Source of the DNA: Myroides odoratimimus | GTDB lineage: Bacteria > Bacteroidota > Bacteroidia > Flavobacteriales > Flavobacteriaceae | DNA: 64,000 bases | Reading direction: 5' to 3' | NCBI RefSeq assembly: GCF_001485415.1 | Contig: NZ_BCMQ01000002.1 | Coordinates: forward strand, 62,001-126,000 | Shown: one piece after another, positions 45,744 through 54,927 of the stretch | How the letters are laid out: the number at the start of each line of letters is the position of its first letter | Numbering within the stretch: the stretch's first letter is position 1 | Position numbers and translations under genes: made by a program | The notes under the pieces: model-generated | The model's database searches: none | Seen by the model: the letters and a program-made list of their open reading frames with translations, nothing else | Told to the model about the DNA's origin: nothing

Positions 45744-45765
45744 GAATATATTTATATACTGTGTA

Positions 45766-46359
45766 CTAGAACTTCAAATAGGCTCCTATCTGAAATGTAT
45801 TATTACGCATATAATCCGAATCATCATATCGACTACTATAGTGATACTCATCAGCAGATGCATTAATACTCACTATACCAGGCATCCAGCGAGCTTCTAT
45901 CCCGATGCGCTTGGTAATATCGATACCGATACCGAGGTTAAGTGTTAAGTCAATAGGAGTGACATTATACTTACTGCTATTCGTTGCTATAGCTAAACCA
46001 GGTCCTGCTTGTAAATTAATCTTACCAAAATAGAATTTATTAATCACGTTAATGTCTATGTAACTAAGTTTTAATTCATCTGCATCTCGCTGATACGGAT
46101 CATAATGTGGATTATTATTTGTTCCTTTCACTCCTTGACGTGAGTATATCAGCTCAGGTTGTAATTCATAAAATCTAGCAAAACGAATAGGCAATTGTAT
46201 CCCTGCGTAAAAATCAGTGCGATAATCTCCACCTATATTAGTTACATTACTAATACTCCAACCACCGCGTATACCGGGATTAAGTATCTTTCTCTTCTCT
46301 TTAGCATAAGACTGACTTACCCCCATGACTATTAAAAGTGTAAGTAATAGTTTTTTCAT
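45766..46359 (-). CDS. PorT-like outer membrane beta-barrel protein 1
   Basis: 197 residues with a signal peptide (MKKLLLTLLIVMGVSQSYA). The mature part has alternating hydrophobic strands with GIRGGWSISNV, FYELQPELIYSRQG and the C-terminal aromatic ending FQIGAYLKF, typical of PorT-family outer membrane barrels. It is a close paralogue of the preceding gene, sharing DITKRIGIEARWMPG. It closes unit A. A role in outer-membrane placement of the pigment, or an unrelated passenger gene, cannot be told apart. Confidence 0.8.
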   Translation of the reverse strand: MKKLLLTLLIVMGVSQSYAKEKRKILNPGIRGGWSISNVTNIGGDYRTDFYAGIQLPIRFARFYELQPELIYSRQGVKGTNNNPHYDPYQRDADELKLSYIDINVINKFYFGKINLQAGPGLAIATNSSKYNVTPIDLTLNLGIGIDITKRIGIEARWMPGIVSINASADEYHYSSRYDDSDYMRNNTFQIGAYLKF

Positions 46360-46391
46360 AATTATAGTGTGTTTATAGTAGCCAAAAGAGA

Positions 46392-46964
46392 TTAGAATCT
46401 AAAGTAAGTTCCTACTTGAAGTATATTGTTGCGCATTTCGCCATTATCACTATCATAGTAATAATCATTAATACCAATCAGACCAGGCATCCAGCGAGCT
46501 TCTATCCCGATGCGCTTGGTAATATCAATACCGACACCTAAATTAATAGTTAGGTCTACTGGGGTCATTTCTGATACGTTATTATGAGCTTGGATGGCAA
46601 TACCTGGTCCTACCTGAAGATTCAATCGACCAAAGTGAAACTTATTAATCACATTGATATCAATATACCCCATTTTTAAATCAACTGAACGACCATGTCC
46701 ATTCTCATAATAGATTCTGTCAACGATATTATCTGCCCCTTGACGAGAGTACACTAATTCTGGTTGAAGCGAATAAAACTTAGCTAAGCGTATAGGAAGT
46801 TGCACCCCTACATAGAAGTTTGTACGGGAGTCCCCCCCAGAGTTTACAACACTGCTAAAGTTCCATCCTCCACGAACACCAGGCGTTAGTATTCTTTGTT
46901 TCTTTTGTGCATAAGACTGACTTATACCCATGATTAATAAAAGTGTAAGTAATAGTTTTTTCAT
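46392..46964 (-). CDS. PorT-like outer membrane beta-barrel protein 2
   Basis: 190 residues from the ATG at 46964, chosen because it aligns with the start of the paralogue (MKKLLLTLLLIMGISQSYA) and the same upstream bases; an ATG 24 bases earlier is possible. Barrel signatures are GVRGGWNFSSVVNSGG, FYSLQPELVYSRQG and the end LQVGTYFRF. It arose by tandem duplication with the gene at 45.8 kb: stretches encoding DITKRIGIEARWMPG are almost identical in DNA. Function unknown. Confidence 0.8.
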   Translation of the reverse strand: MKKLLLTLLLIMGISQSYAQKKQRILTPGVRGGWNFSSVVNSGGDSRTNFYVGVQLPIRLAKFYSLQPELVYSRQGADNIVDRIYYENGHGRSVDLKMGYIDINVINKFHFGRLNLQVGPGIAIQAHNNVSEMTPVDLTINLGVGIDITKRIGIEARWMPGLIGINDYYYDSDNGEMRNNILQVGTYFRF

Positions 46965-46997
46965 AATTATAGTATCTGTGTGGTTCATACTTCTTAT

Positions 46998-47624
46998 TTA
47001 CTCATCAGTCATAGGGGTAAGTATTATACGCATCGGAAAATTGTAATGTTCTATCGATAAGATAGGCTTATCATTCTCTGATTGTACATAATTATATGAT
47101 ACTTTAGCTTTCTTCGGTGTACCATAGACTAGGCGAGAAACTCTGCCTAAGGCATTGTCCCAAAACACGACAGTCTCTAACTTATTATACCTTCCTAAGA
47201 AGACTGTATCGTCTTCTCTTAGACTAAGTTTCTTCACAGGTAACTGAACAGCAGTAAACAACTGAAAATCTTTAGCTAAGATATTTAATATTAGCTTCTT
47301 ATTTATATCACTCATCACATAATTAACAGCATATTTATCCGAATAAATAGAAAAATCAAATAATGTGTTTCCAAAATCAGAAGTCATAACCACTCTGTGC
47401 TGATTCTCATCCATGCGCTTAACCACTAAGAGCCCACTTAGTTCGTGTTTAAACACTGTCATATTTGCCCTAAAGATGTGTTCTTCACCTAGGGTAGCAA
47501 AATAGTTATTCTCGATAACACTCTCCTGAGTAATAAAGCTATCTGTATAAATACCATCGAGCTTAATACTCTTACACGATACCGCTAAAAGGCTACACAG
47601 ACTAATTAGTAAAACTCGAATCAT
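46998..47624 (-). CDS. Pigment-cluster lipoprotein (possible LolB-like/DUF3261-like partner)
   Basis: 208 residues with a lipoprotein signal (VLLISLCSLLAVSC, Cys17). The mature part is beta-rich (RANMTVFKHELSGLLVVKRM, later LSIEHYNFPMRIILTP), a pattern compatible with the LolA/LolB-type open barrel. Aryl polyene clusters pair a LolA-like protein with such a lipoprotein (DUF3261). Here it overlaps the LolA-like gene by 23 bases, which supports the pairing. Membership of DUF3261 is not certain. Confidence 0.6.
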   Translation of the reverse strand: MIRVLLISLCSLLAVSCKSIKLDGIYTDSFITQESVIENNYFATLGEEHIFRANMTVFKHELSGLLVVKRMDENQHRVVMTSDFGNTLFDFSIYSDKYAVNYVMSDINKKLILNILAKDFQLFTAVQLPVKKLSLREDDTVFLGRYNKLETVVFWDNALGRVSRLVYGTPKKAKVSYNYVQSENDKPILSIEHYNFPMRIILTPMTDE

Positions 47625-48243
47625 TTAGTTTGATATTCGTTTTCTTATTCTTAAATACGATGCGTGTGTAGTCATCCGAAGGCTCCACTAACTTCACTTC
47701 AGATACAGTACTCTGCCCTTCATCGAAGTATAAAACGATTTGTGAGATATACTGAGATATATCTTTACTTAGAGGGATAAGCTTCGCTATACTGCGTTTA
47801 TTATCTCTGAAATAAGAAATTTTAAACTCCTTTTCATCAAACATATTCCCACTGATACTGCCTACAATAAGGTTATTGATCTTAGCGAACTTCTTATTAT
47901 TTCCTATATCTACCTTGTTTTTCTTGCCTTGATCATTGATACTTATTTTATTGTCTTTAAAGGCAATGCTGTACTCAAACGGCGTACTGTATTTCCACAG
48001 TAGCTTATTAGGCACTTGTAGTAGCATTTCACCTTTTGACTCGATATCTTTTGACATAAAGCTCATATGCTTATACTGCGTAAAGTCTGTAGATAAACTT
48101 GTTATTTCTTTGGTTTTAGAGACAACCTCTTTCTTAAATGAAGCAATCTCAGCTTGACTCATTGCTTTTTCTTGTGCCAATGAGACTGTTGTCATCACCA
48201 GTAAAAACAATGTACTTAATACCTTTTTCATACGTTTAATCAT
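47602..48243 (-). CDS. LolA-like outer membrane lipoprotein carrier
   Basis: 213 residues (a start at codon 5, 48231, is equally good) with a signal peptide (KKVLSTLFLLVMTTVSLA). The LolA pattern is seen in TSLSTDFTQYKHMSFMSK, SKGEMLLQVPNKLLWKYSTP and LYFDEGQSTVSEVKLVEPS. LolA carries lipophilic cargo through the periplasm; cluster-encoded copies are thought to carry aryl polyene or flexirubin to the outer membrane. It overlaps the deacetylase gene by 8 bases and the lipoprotein gene by 23. Confidence 0.85.
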   Translation of the reverse strand: MIKRMKKVLSTLFLLVMTTVSLAQEKAMSQAEIASFKKEVVSKTKEITSLSTDFTQYKHMSFMSKDIESKGEMLLQVPNKLLWKYSTPFEYSIAFKDNKISINDQGKKNKVDIGNNKKFAKINNLIVGSISGNMFDEKEFKISYFRDNKRSIAKLIPLSKDISQYISQIVLYFDEGQSTVSEVKLVEPSDDYTRIVFKNKKTNIKLNDSSFTN

Positions 48244-48997
48244 TTAATAATTGGTCTAGAGTGACCATCTCATATCCCTGTTTAGTCAGTTCGATAAGCA
48301 GTAGCTCTAGCGCCTGCACACTCTTATCTGTCGTATCGTGTAGTAAGATAATAGCTCCAGGTCTAATCTTGTGTTTTATACGTTCAAAAATACGTTGTTC
48401 TGTTTCAATAACAGTATCTAAAGACCGAATATTCCATCCTGCTATCTTATAAGTTGTTCTAGCCAAGGCTTTAGCGATATTAGGATTAGTCACCCCAAAA
48501 GGAGGTCTGTACCACCTCGGTCTAATACCGGTGGTATCTACTATCGTCTGTTCTGCTGTTATTATCTCTTGATAAACCTCATCTGCTGAGAGAAACCCCA
48601 TACGTGTAGTGTGTGTCTGGGTATGGTTGCCAATAAGATGACCTTGTGCTAACACCTGTAGAAGAATGTCAGGATGCTGTGCTACTTGATTGCCAATGCA
48701 AAAGAAAGTTGCTTTTGCCTTATACTGTGCCAATAATTCAAGTACTTTAGGAGTGAATAGGGTAGGACCATCATCAAAGGTAAGGGCTATACGCTTGCGC
48801 TTCTCCTGTTTTTGATGAGATACAGCCTTTGTAAACACGTTTAATCTCATATCAAATGCACCCCAAGCAAGTAAGCCTATCCAAAGCACTCCACCTAAGA
48901 TAAACCACCAACTGCGAACTGAATCTGTAAAAATAAGAATAACAACTACTGTTGAATACAAGATTCCAAAGAAGTTGATACGTTTAAATCTCAGCAT
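48236..48997 (-). CDS. NodB-type polysaccharide deacetylase family protein
   Basis: 253 residues. Two N-terminal membrane segments (about 10-45) precede a NodB domain: the catalytic/metal motif TFDDGP, ATFFCIGNQV, the metal-binding GNHTQTHT, RPPFGVTN and the final LLHDTT. All metal ligands (Asp, His, His) are visible. Such enzymes remove N- or O-acetyl groups from glycans; here the neighbours are pigment genes, so a deacylase working on a pigment intermediate is conceivable. It overlaps the gene before and after by a few bases. Confidence 0.85.
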   Translation of the reverse strand: MLRFKRINFFGILYSTVVVILIFTDSVRSWWFILGGVLWIGLLAWGAFDMRLNVFTKAVSHQKQEKRKRIALTFDDGPTLFTPKVLELLAQYKAKATFFCIGNQVAQHPDILLQVLAQGHLIGNHTQTHTTRMGFLSADEVYQEIITAEQTIVDTTGIRPRWYRPPFGVTNPNIAKALARTTYKIAGWNIRSLDTVIETEQRIFERIKHKIRPGAIILLHDTTDKSVQALELLLIELTKQGYEMVTLDQLLND

Positions 48998-50004
48998 TTT
49001 CTAAGTAAAGTTAAACTGTGGTCTTTTCCGTCAAACTGATTATACACTAAAACATACGTTACCGACTTGGACTCACCTGTGCTAAATAGTTGTTGGTATT
49101 TAAGCATTTCGCAGGCATTTAAAAGACCAAATGCCGAAGCAGTATGATACTCTCCACTAAACTCTTTGAACATCTCTACGGCACTATTTGCACACGTAGT
49201 TTGCGCATGTAAGTAATAATCTCCATCGTTCGAAGTCAGATTACTACCCAGTACTAAAACGTCAATCTGCTCAGTAGTTAAGTTATTTCGAGACAAGAAG
49301 CTTTCGATAAAGTCTTGTACTGAATCTATTCTGTTGCAAATATCTGTGTCGACAATCTCCGCATAAGACTGCTCAGACTGCTGCTTATTTAATACTAAGA
49401 AAGTAGCTCCCTCCCCATAGTTAACCCCTTTAGAGAATATCTCTTCTGGTGTATTTATCTTCTTCGCCAATTGAAGAAATCTCATCGTAATATCTCCTAT
49501 CTCATCTACACCTCCGATTAAAGCATTGTTTAACTCACCTGACTGTATCTGTAAAATACCGTCCAAAAGAGCAGACTCAAAAGAAGTATTTTGATGTACA
49601 TAAGTAAAGTTATATCCCATACACTGTAGCTGTAGAGCTATCTGCCCACCTACTGTATTATGGGTAGATTGAATAAACGAAGTAGGAGTAAGGTAACTCT
49701 CGTTGTTCTCTAACATCGTAGATAAAAACTTCTCAGAGTCTATCAGACACCCTAATCCTGTGCCAGTAATCACAGCGTCAGGTATCGTTATATTAGCCTC
49801 TTCTAATGCGGTATGTGAAGCGAATATCCCCATCTTCACCCCCTTAGCCATACGTCTAATCATCCCAGCAGGGATAAGATCTCTATAAGAAGGTTGTTTC
49901 GCTAGATTAATACCCTGAGACACCTGTGTTAAAGATGTAGCTTTAAAGTTTCTAGATCCCTCTTGACAAGAGACAGACCCTAGTCCATTTACATACACTT
50001 TCAT
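48991..50004 (-). CDS. Ketosynthase-like chain length factor (no catalytic Cys)
   Basis: 337 residues of the thiolase fold. The usual TACSSG active-site block reads HQNTSFESALLDG, so Thr140 stands where the Cys should be; the downstream His motifs are also weak. This is the picture of chain length factors, Cys-less partners of a ketosynthase (ApeC-type in aryl polyene clusters). It follows the true ketosynthase at 50008 by 3 bases, its likely heterodimer partner, which would set polyene length. Confidence 0.8.
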   Translation of the reverse strand: MKVYVNGLGSVSCQEGSRNFKATSLTQVSQGINLAKQPSYRDLIPAGMIRRMAKGVKMGIFASHTALEEANITIPDAVITGTGLGCLIDSEKFLSTMLENNESYLTPTSFIQSTHNTVGGQIALQLQCMGYNFTYVHQNTSFESALLDGILQIQSGELNNALIGGVDEIGDITMRFLQLAKKINTPEEIFSKGVNYGEGATFLVLNKQQSEQSYAEIVDTDICNRIDSVQDFIESFLSRNNLTTEQIDVLVLGSNLTSNDGDYYLHAQTTCANSAVEMFKEFSGEYHTASAFGLLNACEMLKYQQLFSTGESKSVTYVLVYNQFDGKDHSLTLLRKC

Positions 50005-50007
50005 AGC

Positions 50008-51204
50008 TTAGATTTTAGAGAAGATAACAGTCGAACAATTACCTCCAAAACCAAAAGAATTTGATAATACAGTATTAATCTCTTTGTGCATTAGAGTAGT
50101 CTGTGGTCTTATCGAAAGTTCTTCCATTGGAGTAACGAAGTTTTGGTTCGGAAATACTACACCATGTGTCATTGCAAGTATACTATATACCGATTCTATA
50201 GCTCCTGCTGCTGCAAGAGTATGCCCTGTATAGGGCTTTGTAGAGCTAAACACAGGCATAGCATCTTCGAATATGCGTTGCATCGCTCTTCCTTCTGATA
50301 AATCGTTGTTCGGAGTAGCCGTACCATGTGCATTGACATAATCGATTTGATTAGGAGATAGATTAGCCATTTTTAATGCCTTTTGCATCGCTAAGTAAGC
50401 ACCTTCACCATTCTCTGATGAGGCTGTCTGATGGTATGCATCATTGGCATTAGCATATCCACTTACTACACCTAGTATAGTTCTACCGTCTGCTATAGCG
50501 ATATCTTCACGCTCTAGTACTAAATAAGCAGCAGCTTCTCCTAGATTTAATCCTTTGCGATTGTGATCAAATGGCGTATTATATCCATCTGTAAGAATCA
50601 TCAAGGTATTAAACCCATTAACGGTAAACTTAGACAATGCATCAGTACCTCCTACGATAACACGGTCTAACTTACCCACTCTAAGCAATCTAGATCCTTG
50701 CATAATCGCATTCGCAGCAGAAGAACACGCAGTACTAATCGTAGTCACTAATCCGTGAAGTCCTAAATAATCTGCTATCTTCTCTGTAGAGTCACCAGCT
50801 CCCTGTGTATCAATATACTTTCTGCTCTCTACGCTAGTCTCAAACTCATAAAAGAACTTCTCAGTATAATCCATTCCACCTACAGAAGTAGAAGATATCA
50901 ATCCCGTCTTACGGTCATTGATATCTTGTATTCCTGCATTTGTAACAGCCTCTCTAGCTGCATATGCTCCTAGTAAAGCTGTACGCGTATAATTATTATC
51001 ACTGCTCAATCCTAGTGCTGTAATTAACTCCTCAGTAGTCATTTTGACTTCACCTACTTTAATTACTCCACGGTGAATAGACTCGAATAAAGTCAGTTCA
51101 TCTATACCAGATTGACCTGAAATAAGGGCATTGTAGTTCTCTTCGACAGTATTACCTATCGCAGAGATAATCCCCATACCTGTAATAACGATACGCTTCT
51201 GCAT
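50008..51204 (-). CDS. Beta-ketoacyl-ACP synthase II-type (polyene elongation)
   Basis: 398 residues, FabF-like. The catalytic Cys160 lies in TISTACSSAANAI, the first His in VNAHGTATPNND (near 305) and the second in STKPYTGHTLAAAGAIES (near 340). It would condense malonyl-ACP with the growing aryl polyene chain. The adjacent chain length factor (48991) and ACP (51211, 6 bases upstream) make it the probable main elongating enzyme. The start is a standard ATG and the length is normal for the family. Confidence 0.88.
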   Translation of the reverse strand: MQKRIVITGMGIISAIGNTVEENYNALISGQSGIDELTLFESIHRGVIKVGEVKMTTEELITALGLSSDNNYTRTALLGAYAAREAVTNAGIQDINDRKTGLISSTSVGGMDYTEKFFYEFETSVESRKYIDTQGAGDSTEKIADYLGLHGLVTTISTACSSAANAIMQGSRLLRVGKLDRVIVGGTDALSKFTVNGFNTLMILTDGYNTPFDHNRKGLNLGEAAAYLVLEREDIAIADGRTILGVVSGYANANDAYHQTASSENGEGAYLAMQKALKMANLSPNQIDYVNAHGTATPNNDLSEGRAMQRIFEDAMPVFSSTKPYTGHTLAAAGAIESVYSILAMTHGVVFPNQNFVTPMEELSIRPQTTLMHKEINTVLSNSFGFGGNCSTVIFSKI

Positions 51205-51210
51205 AGCAAA

Positions 51211-51468
51211 TTATTTAGTTCTGTTAGCAGCAATATAAGTTGCCATTGTTTCAACTGACTGAAAGATACTACGTCCTTCTTTTGGATCACTTAACTTAAT
51301 CCCGTAATCTTTGTCCATTAATACAATTAACTCTAAAGCATCAATAGAGTCTAATCCTAGACCATCGCCGAATAGTGGATCGTTATCTTGGATATCTTCC
51401 ACTGCAATATCTTCTAAGTTTAATACTTCAATGATTTTTCCTTTTAATTCAATCTTTAAATCTTCCAT
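51211..51468 (-). CDS. Acyl carrier protein
   Basis: 85 residues, acidic four-helix protein. The phosphopantetheine-attachment Ser41 lies in GLGLDSIDALELIVLMD. It would carry the chain as a thioester during synthesis in the cytoplasm. It lies between the half-size ketosynthase-like gene (1-base overlap) and the FabF-like gene, so it is likely the carrier for the polyene. A second ACP lies at 60916. Confidence 0.92.
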   Translation of the reverse strand: MEDLKIELKGKIIEVLNLEDIAVEDIQDNDPLFGDGLGLDSIDALELIVLMDKDYGIKLSDPKEGRSIFQSVETMATYIAANRTK

Positions 51469-52094
51469 TATATCTTATGTATTTCTTTAATATTCTCTTT
51501 TGTGTGTTCTATTTTTCCTTGTTGTTGAGGTTCTACGACATACCCAAAGAACTGATACGTTCCTTCTAAATACTCTACCCAAGCACAGACAACCTTCTTC
51601 GCTCTATTAGTCTCTAGTAAATACGATGCTTGTGCATACATCAAATCAATATCGAAACGAGGCGAAATAAAAAACGTGTTCTCTGACTGTAGTTTATGTC
51701 TTATACTAACCTCTGCCAAACATATATTAGCCAATGTATAGACAAATACGGCAGGGCTAGGATAGAAGTTATCTCTGTCCACTATCGTCTCACTGTGTTT
51801 CAAGTCTGTATCTAGACTAGAACTAGCATTGCTAAACAACAGTGCAATATCATGGGTCGGTTTTTCAAATACCTCATCCATCAATAAACATTCTGCTCCA
51901 ATAAACGCTAGCTTACTCATCGGATCCATTTTGAAAAACTTCGAATAATCTATTTCATTTGCTTTATAATATGCCTTAACAAAGGCAGCAAAGTCACCTT
52001 TATCTCCAGTAAATACGACTTTATCATTAAGGCTAACTACTTCGTCTGATACAGTACACCATTTGCTGATGCTATATTTATATTGTTCAGTCAT
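51468..52094 (-). CDS. Half-length ketosynthase-like protein
   Basis: 208 residues, about half of a normal ketosynthase. Residues 45-150 (SKLAFIGAECLL, LLFSNASSSLDTD, FYPSPAVFVYTLANICLAEVS) follow the N-terminal half of the thiolase fold, ending before or at the place of the active-site Cys, which is absent (FFISPRFD). It cannot be a condensing enzyme on its own and may be a structural or chain-holding subunit. Its reading frame is intact and lies in phase with the operon (1-base overlap with the ACP, 2-base gap to the next gene), so it is not a decayed fragment. Confidence 0.65.
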   Translation of the reverse strand: MTEQYKYSISKWCTVSDEVVSLNDKVVFTGDKGDFAAFVKAYYKANEIDYSKFFKMDPMSKLAFIGAECLLMDEVFEKPTHDIALLFSNASSSLDTDLKHSETIVDRDNFYPSPAVFVYTLANICLAEVSIRHKLQSENTFFISPRFDIDLMYAQASYLLETNRAKKVVCAWVEYLEGTYQFFGYVVEPQQQGKIEHTKENIKEIHKI

Positions 52095-52096
52095 AT

Positions 52097-53221
52097 TTAA
52101 TTTCGTTTAGCAATTAATAAAGCAGTATTAGACCCCCCAAAACCAGACGCTGTCTTCAAGGCAATATTTAAAGGTAATGTACTCTTCGTCGTAATCATAT
52201 TCAAGACTCTAGATACACCTGATACTTCATAACCTCTAGAGACAACCAATTGATTGTGCAGCATACTTTCTATCACCATCACAAGTTCTAACAGTCCTGC
52301 AGCTCCTAGTGTATGTCCAAAATACCCTTTCAGACTATGAATAGGTGTAGTAGCCAAAGCACATCTATCAAAAGCGATAGACTCCATCTCATCGTTATAG
52401 TTAGTCGCTGTACCATGAGCAGATACTAAATCAACTTGCTCAGCTGTAATACCCGCTTCTCGCAATGCTCCTTGTATACTTAGATACAGTCCTTCTCCTG
52501 TACGTGAAGGGCCTGATATATGGTTTGCATCTGCTATAGAAGCTTCTCCTATCACTTCGAATGCTACTGTGTGCTCCTTGTGCTCTGATGATAAATGTAT
52601 CGCTGCTGTAGCTTCACCTAGTGTAACTCCTTTTCGAGTAACATCAAAAGGTCTACATGGCTCATCACTCATCGCCTGAAAACTATTGAAGCCAGATACT
52701 ACAAATGGCGTTAATTCATCCCCTGCTAGAATATAAGCATCGTCGCATTCTCCCATCTGTATCATTCTCTTACCGACTGACACTGCCAAGATACCCGATA
52801 CACAAGCATTACAAACGACAATAGGTAGTGTACTAAATCCAAACAAATCTGCTATGCGCTGTATCATCACATTGATATCTGCACCTGTAGCACCTGTATG
52901 AGCTAGGTCGCTAATATTACCTTTAGTCGTAGCTAGAATCAGCTGTGACTTAACAGAAGGTTTTTTTTTGTCTATAATAGGCTTAAGTGCAAGGATAAGC
53001 ATCTTCTCTAAGCGTGTATATACACCTGATATATTCAGCTTACTCCACTGTACTTCTATACTAGTATCCTCTATCTGACCTGCATAGATATCCTCTATAA
53101 AGCCAAGTTGTTTGACTTTCTTTATTCCTGATCGACCTTCTTGTATTCCTTGCCATGTTAGTTGCTTATCAGCACCTACACTACTCAGACAAGAAGTAGA
53201 TGTGATATATACTTTCTTCAT
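52097..53221 (-). CDS. Beta-ketoacyl-ACP synthase (second)
   Basis: 374 residues. Cys140 in VVCNACVSGILAV, His in VSAHGTATNYND and His in SLKGYFGHTLGAAGLLE form a complete ketosynthase triad. The protein is shorter than FabF types at the N-terminus. It may make the fatty beta-ketoacyl chain for the resorcinol half or a special condensation; the two ketosynthase sets of a flexirubin cluster serve polyene and resorcinol parts (family knowledge), but which serves which is not readable here. Confidence 0.82.
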   Translation of the reverse strand: MKKVYITSTSCLSSVGADKQLTWQGIQEGRSGIKKVKQLGFIEDIYAGQIEDTSIEVQWSKLNISGVYTRLEKMLILALKPIIDKKKPSVKSQLILATTKGNISDLAHTGATGADINVMIQRIADLFGFSTLPIVVCNACVSGILAVSVGKRMIQMGECDDAYILAGDELTPFVVSGFNSFQAMSDEPCRPFDVTRKGVTLGEATAAIHLSSEHKEHTVAFEVIGEASIADANHISGPSRTGEGLYLSIQGALREAGITAEQVDLVSAHGTATNYNDEMESIAFDRCALATTPIHSLKGYFGHTLGAAGLLELVMVIESMLHNQLVVSRGYEVSGVSRVLNMITTKSTLPLNIALKTASGFGGSNTALLIAKRN

Positions 53222-53222
53222 A

Positions 53223-53681
53223 TTACAACAAACCTACTGTTCTTTTCCACTCCTCATAAAAAGCAGGCAACTGCAAAGACAAGTTCCCTTCTTTATCTAA
53301 AAATACCTGTACGGTTTCGCCTGTACAGACTATTTCATCCTTCTGATTAAATATCTTAAATCTGAATATAATCTTAGCCGCCTGTGTATTGATATAACTC
53401 GTTTCTATACGCAATACATCCCCATACTTTACTGTTAGCTTATGTGAACAAGATGAAGATACAATAGGTGTCACATACCCATTATCAATAGCGTCTAAGT
53501 ACGATATCTTATACTTGCGACCGAATGCTTCTCGACCATCCTCAAAATAGGTTAGATAGTTTCCATGCCACACAATACCTAAAGCATCCGTCTCATTAAA
53601 ACGAACCCTTACTTCTGTTATCTCCACTAACGGAGATACTTCGTTATAAAGATCTTTTTTTCTTATCATAAAACAGAGCAA
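53223..53681 (-). CDS. 4HBT-type acyl-CoA/acyl-ACP thioesterase
   Basis: 152 residues (a start at codon 5, 53669, is possible) of the hotdog fold. VRFNETDALGIVWHGNYLTYFEDGREAF near 26-53 is the 4-hydroxybenzoyl-CoA thioesterase pattern with the catalytic Asp in TDALG. It would release or proofread chains from ACP/CoA. It overlaps the ABC permease gene upstream by 38 bases, so translation is probably coupled. The substrate is not known. Confidence 0.8.
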   Translation of the reverse strand: MLCFMIRKKDLYNEVSPLVEITEVRVRFNETDALGIVWHGNYLTYFEDGREAFGRKYKISYLDAIDNGYVTPIVSSSCSHKLTVKYGDVLRIETSYINTQAAKIIFRFKIFNQKDEIVCTGETVQVFLDKEGNLSLQLPAFYEEWKRTVGLL

Positions 53682-54927
53682 TTAAAAGTATTAATAATGA
53701 GAACAAAAGTAGCAAAATAATCATATAGCGTGCTTGCCATAAGCCTCCATCCCTTAGTAGGATAGTATAGTACCCTTCTAATGCCCAATTCATAGGTGAG
53801 GCACTAGCGATATACTGCATAAAACTTGGCATCGCAAATGTAGGTACCCATACACCACTCACTGCTGCAAGTATAACTACAAACGTAGCTCCAAAAGGAG
53901 AGGACTGCTCTTGTGTCTTAGCTATTGTCCCTAACAATACACCTAGGGACACTGCAGCTAATCCTGAAAACAGTGTAACAATAGTAAGTCCAAATAGAGT
54001 ATTACTAAACTCAAATGAAGCTAAACCTATCATTGGGAAGAGATACTTTCCTACTAAAATGATGAGGTAAAACTGCAATAAACATATCGTTAAATAAGTA
54101 AATACCTTCCCCCCTAAAGTAATCATAGACGAGGTAGGCATTGTATATAATCTAATATTTGTTCCTTGATTTTTTTCTTTGACAATATTCATCGCTAAGG
54201 GTACGATGATAAAGAAAATAGCAAATAGACTCCATGCAGGTACATTGTGTTGTACTGCATTTGGGATTTTATTAAACTCCTCATCTTTAGGCGCTATCTC
54301 TTTGAAGCTAATTAAGCTCTCCTGAGCGAATAATTCTTGTGGTTCTGAACTCTCGCTCAACTGAGTTGCAAAAGCACTGTATATCGTCTTATTCTCTATC
54401 GTAGCAACTATCTTATCTATTGCTCCTTTAATCCCTTCCTTAAAAGAAGTCTGTAGAGCAGGGTCAAAGTATAATTTAACTTCCTTCGGTGTGAATGTCT
54501 CTTGCGTACTAAGCGAATCTCCATCCATAAAGTGTGCGACTACACGATTAACATTACTATCTATGCGTTCTGTTAAACTACTACTTAGATGCTCAGGAAT
54601 TACGATAGCCAACTGATATTGCCCTTTAAGTACAGCTTCTCTTGCTCCTTGTTCTGTCAAAGGGCTATTGTTCATCTCACTAATAAACTCAAATGTACCA
54701 GACTGTTTTACTTCAGTGATTAGCTTATTAGATATCTCGCCTTTATCATTATCAACCAATAGAATTTCCATCTTTTGGTTAGTGATGTTCTCATAGGTGT
54801 TATTCTGAATTAAGGTAACTGTAATTACTAAAAATACAGGCATCACAAAGAGTATTGCCAATCCACCAAAGTCGCGAATCAACAACAAGAATTCCTTGCG
54901 TATGGTCATCCACAGTTTATACATCAT
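53644..54927 (-). CDS. ABC-2 type transporter permease
   Basis: 427 residues. One N-terminal membrane helix (about 22-40), a large extracytoplasmic domain (45-240), then five to six membrane helices (FAIFFIIVPLAMNIVKEKNQG to LLLFSLLILLIALFY). This is the ABC-2/YhgE-type permease architecture. With the ATPase encoded upstream (11-base overlap) it forms an exporter. In the cluster it may export the pigment, a lipid-linked intermediate or act in self-protection. Substrate inferred only from context. Confidence 0.85.
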   Translation of the reverse strand: MMYKLWMTIRKEFLLLIRDFGGLAILFVMPVFLVITVTLIQNNTYENITNQKMEILLVDNDKGEISNKLITEVKQSGTFEFISEMNNSPLTEQGAREAVLKGQYQLAIVIPEHLSSSLTERIDSNVNRVVAHFMDGDSLSTQETFTPKEVKLYFDPALQTSFKEGIKGAIDKIVATIENKTIYSAFATQLSESSEPQELFAQESLISFKEIAPKDEEFNKIPNAVQHNVPAWSLFAIFFIIVPLAMNIVKEKNQGTNIRLYTMPTSSMITLGGKVFTYLTICLLQFYLIILVGKYLFPMIGLASFEFSNTLFGLTIVTLFSGLAAVSLGVLLGTIAKTQEQSSPFGATFVVILAAVSGVWVPTFAMPSFMQYIASASPMNWALEGYYTILLRDGGLWQARYMIILLLLFSLLILLIALFYDKKKRSL

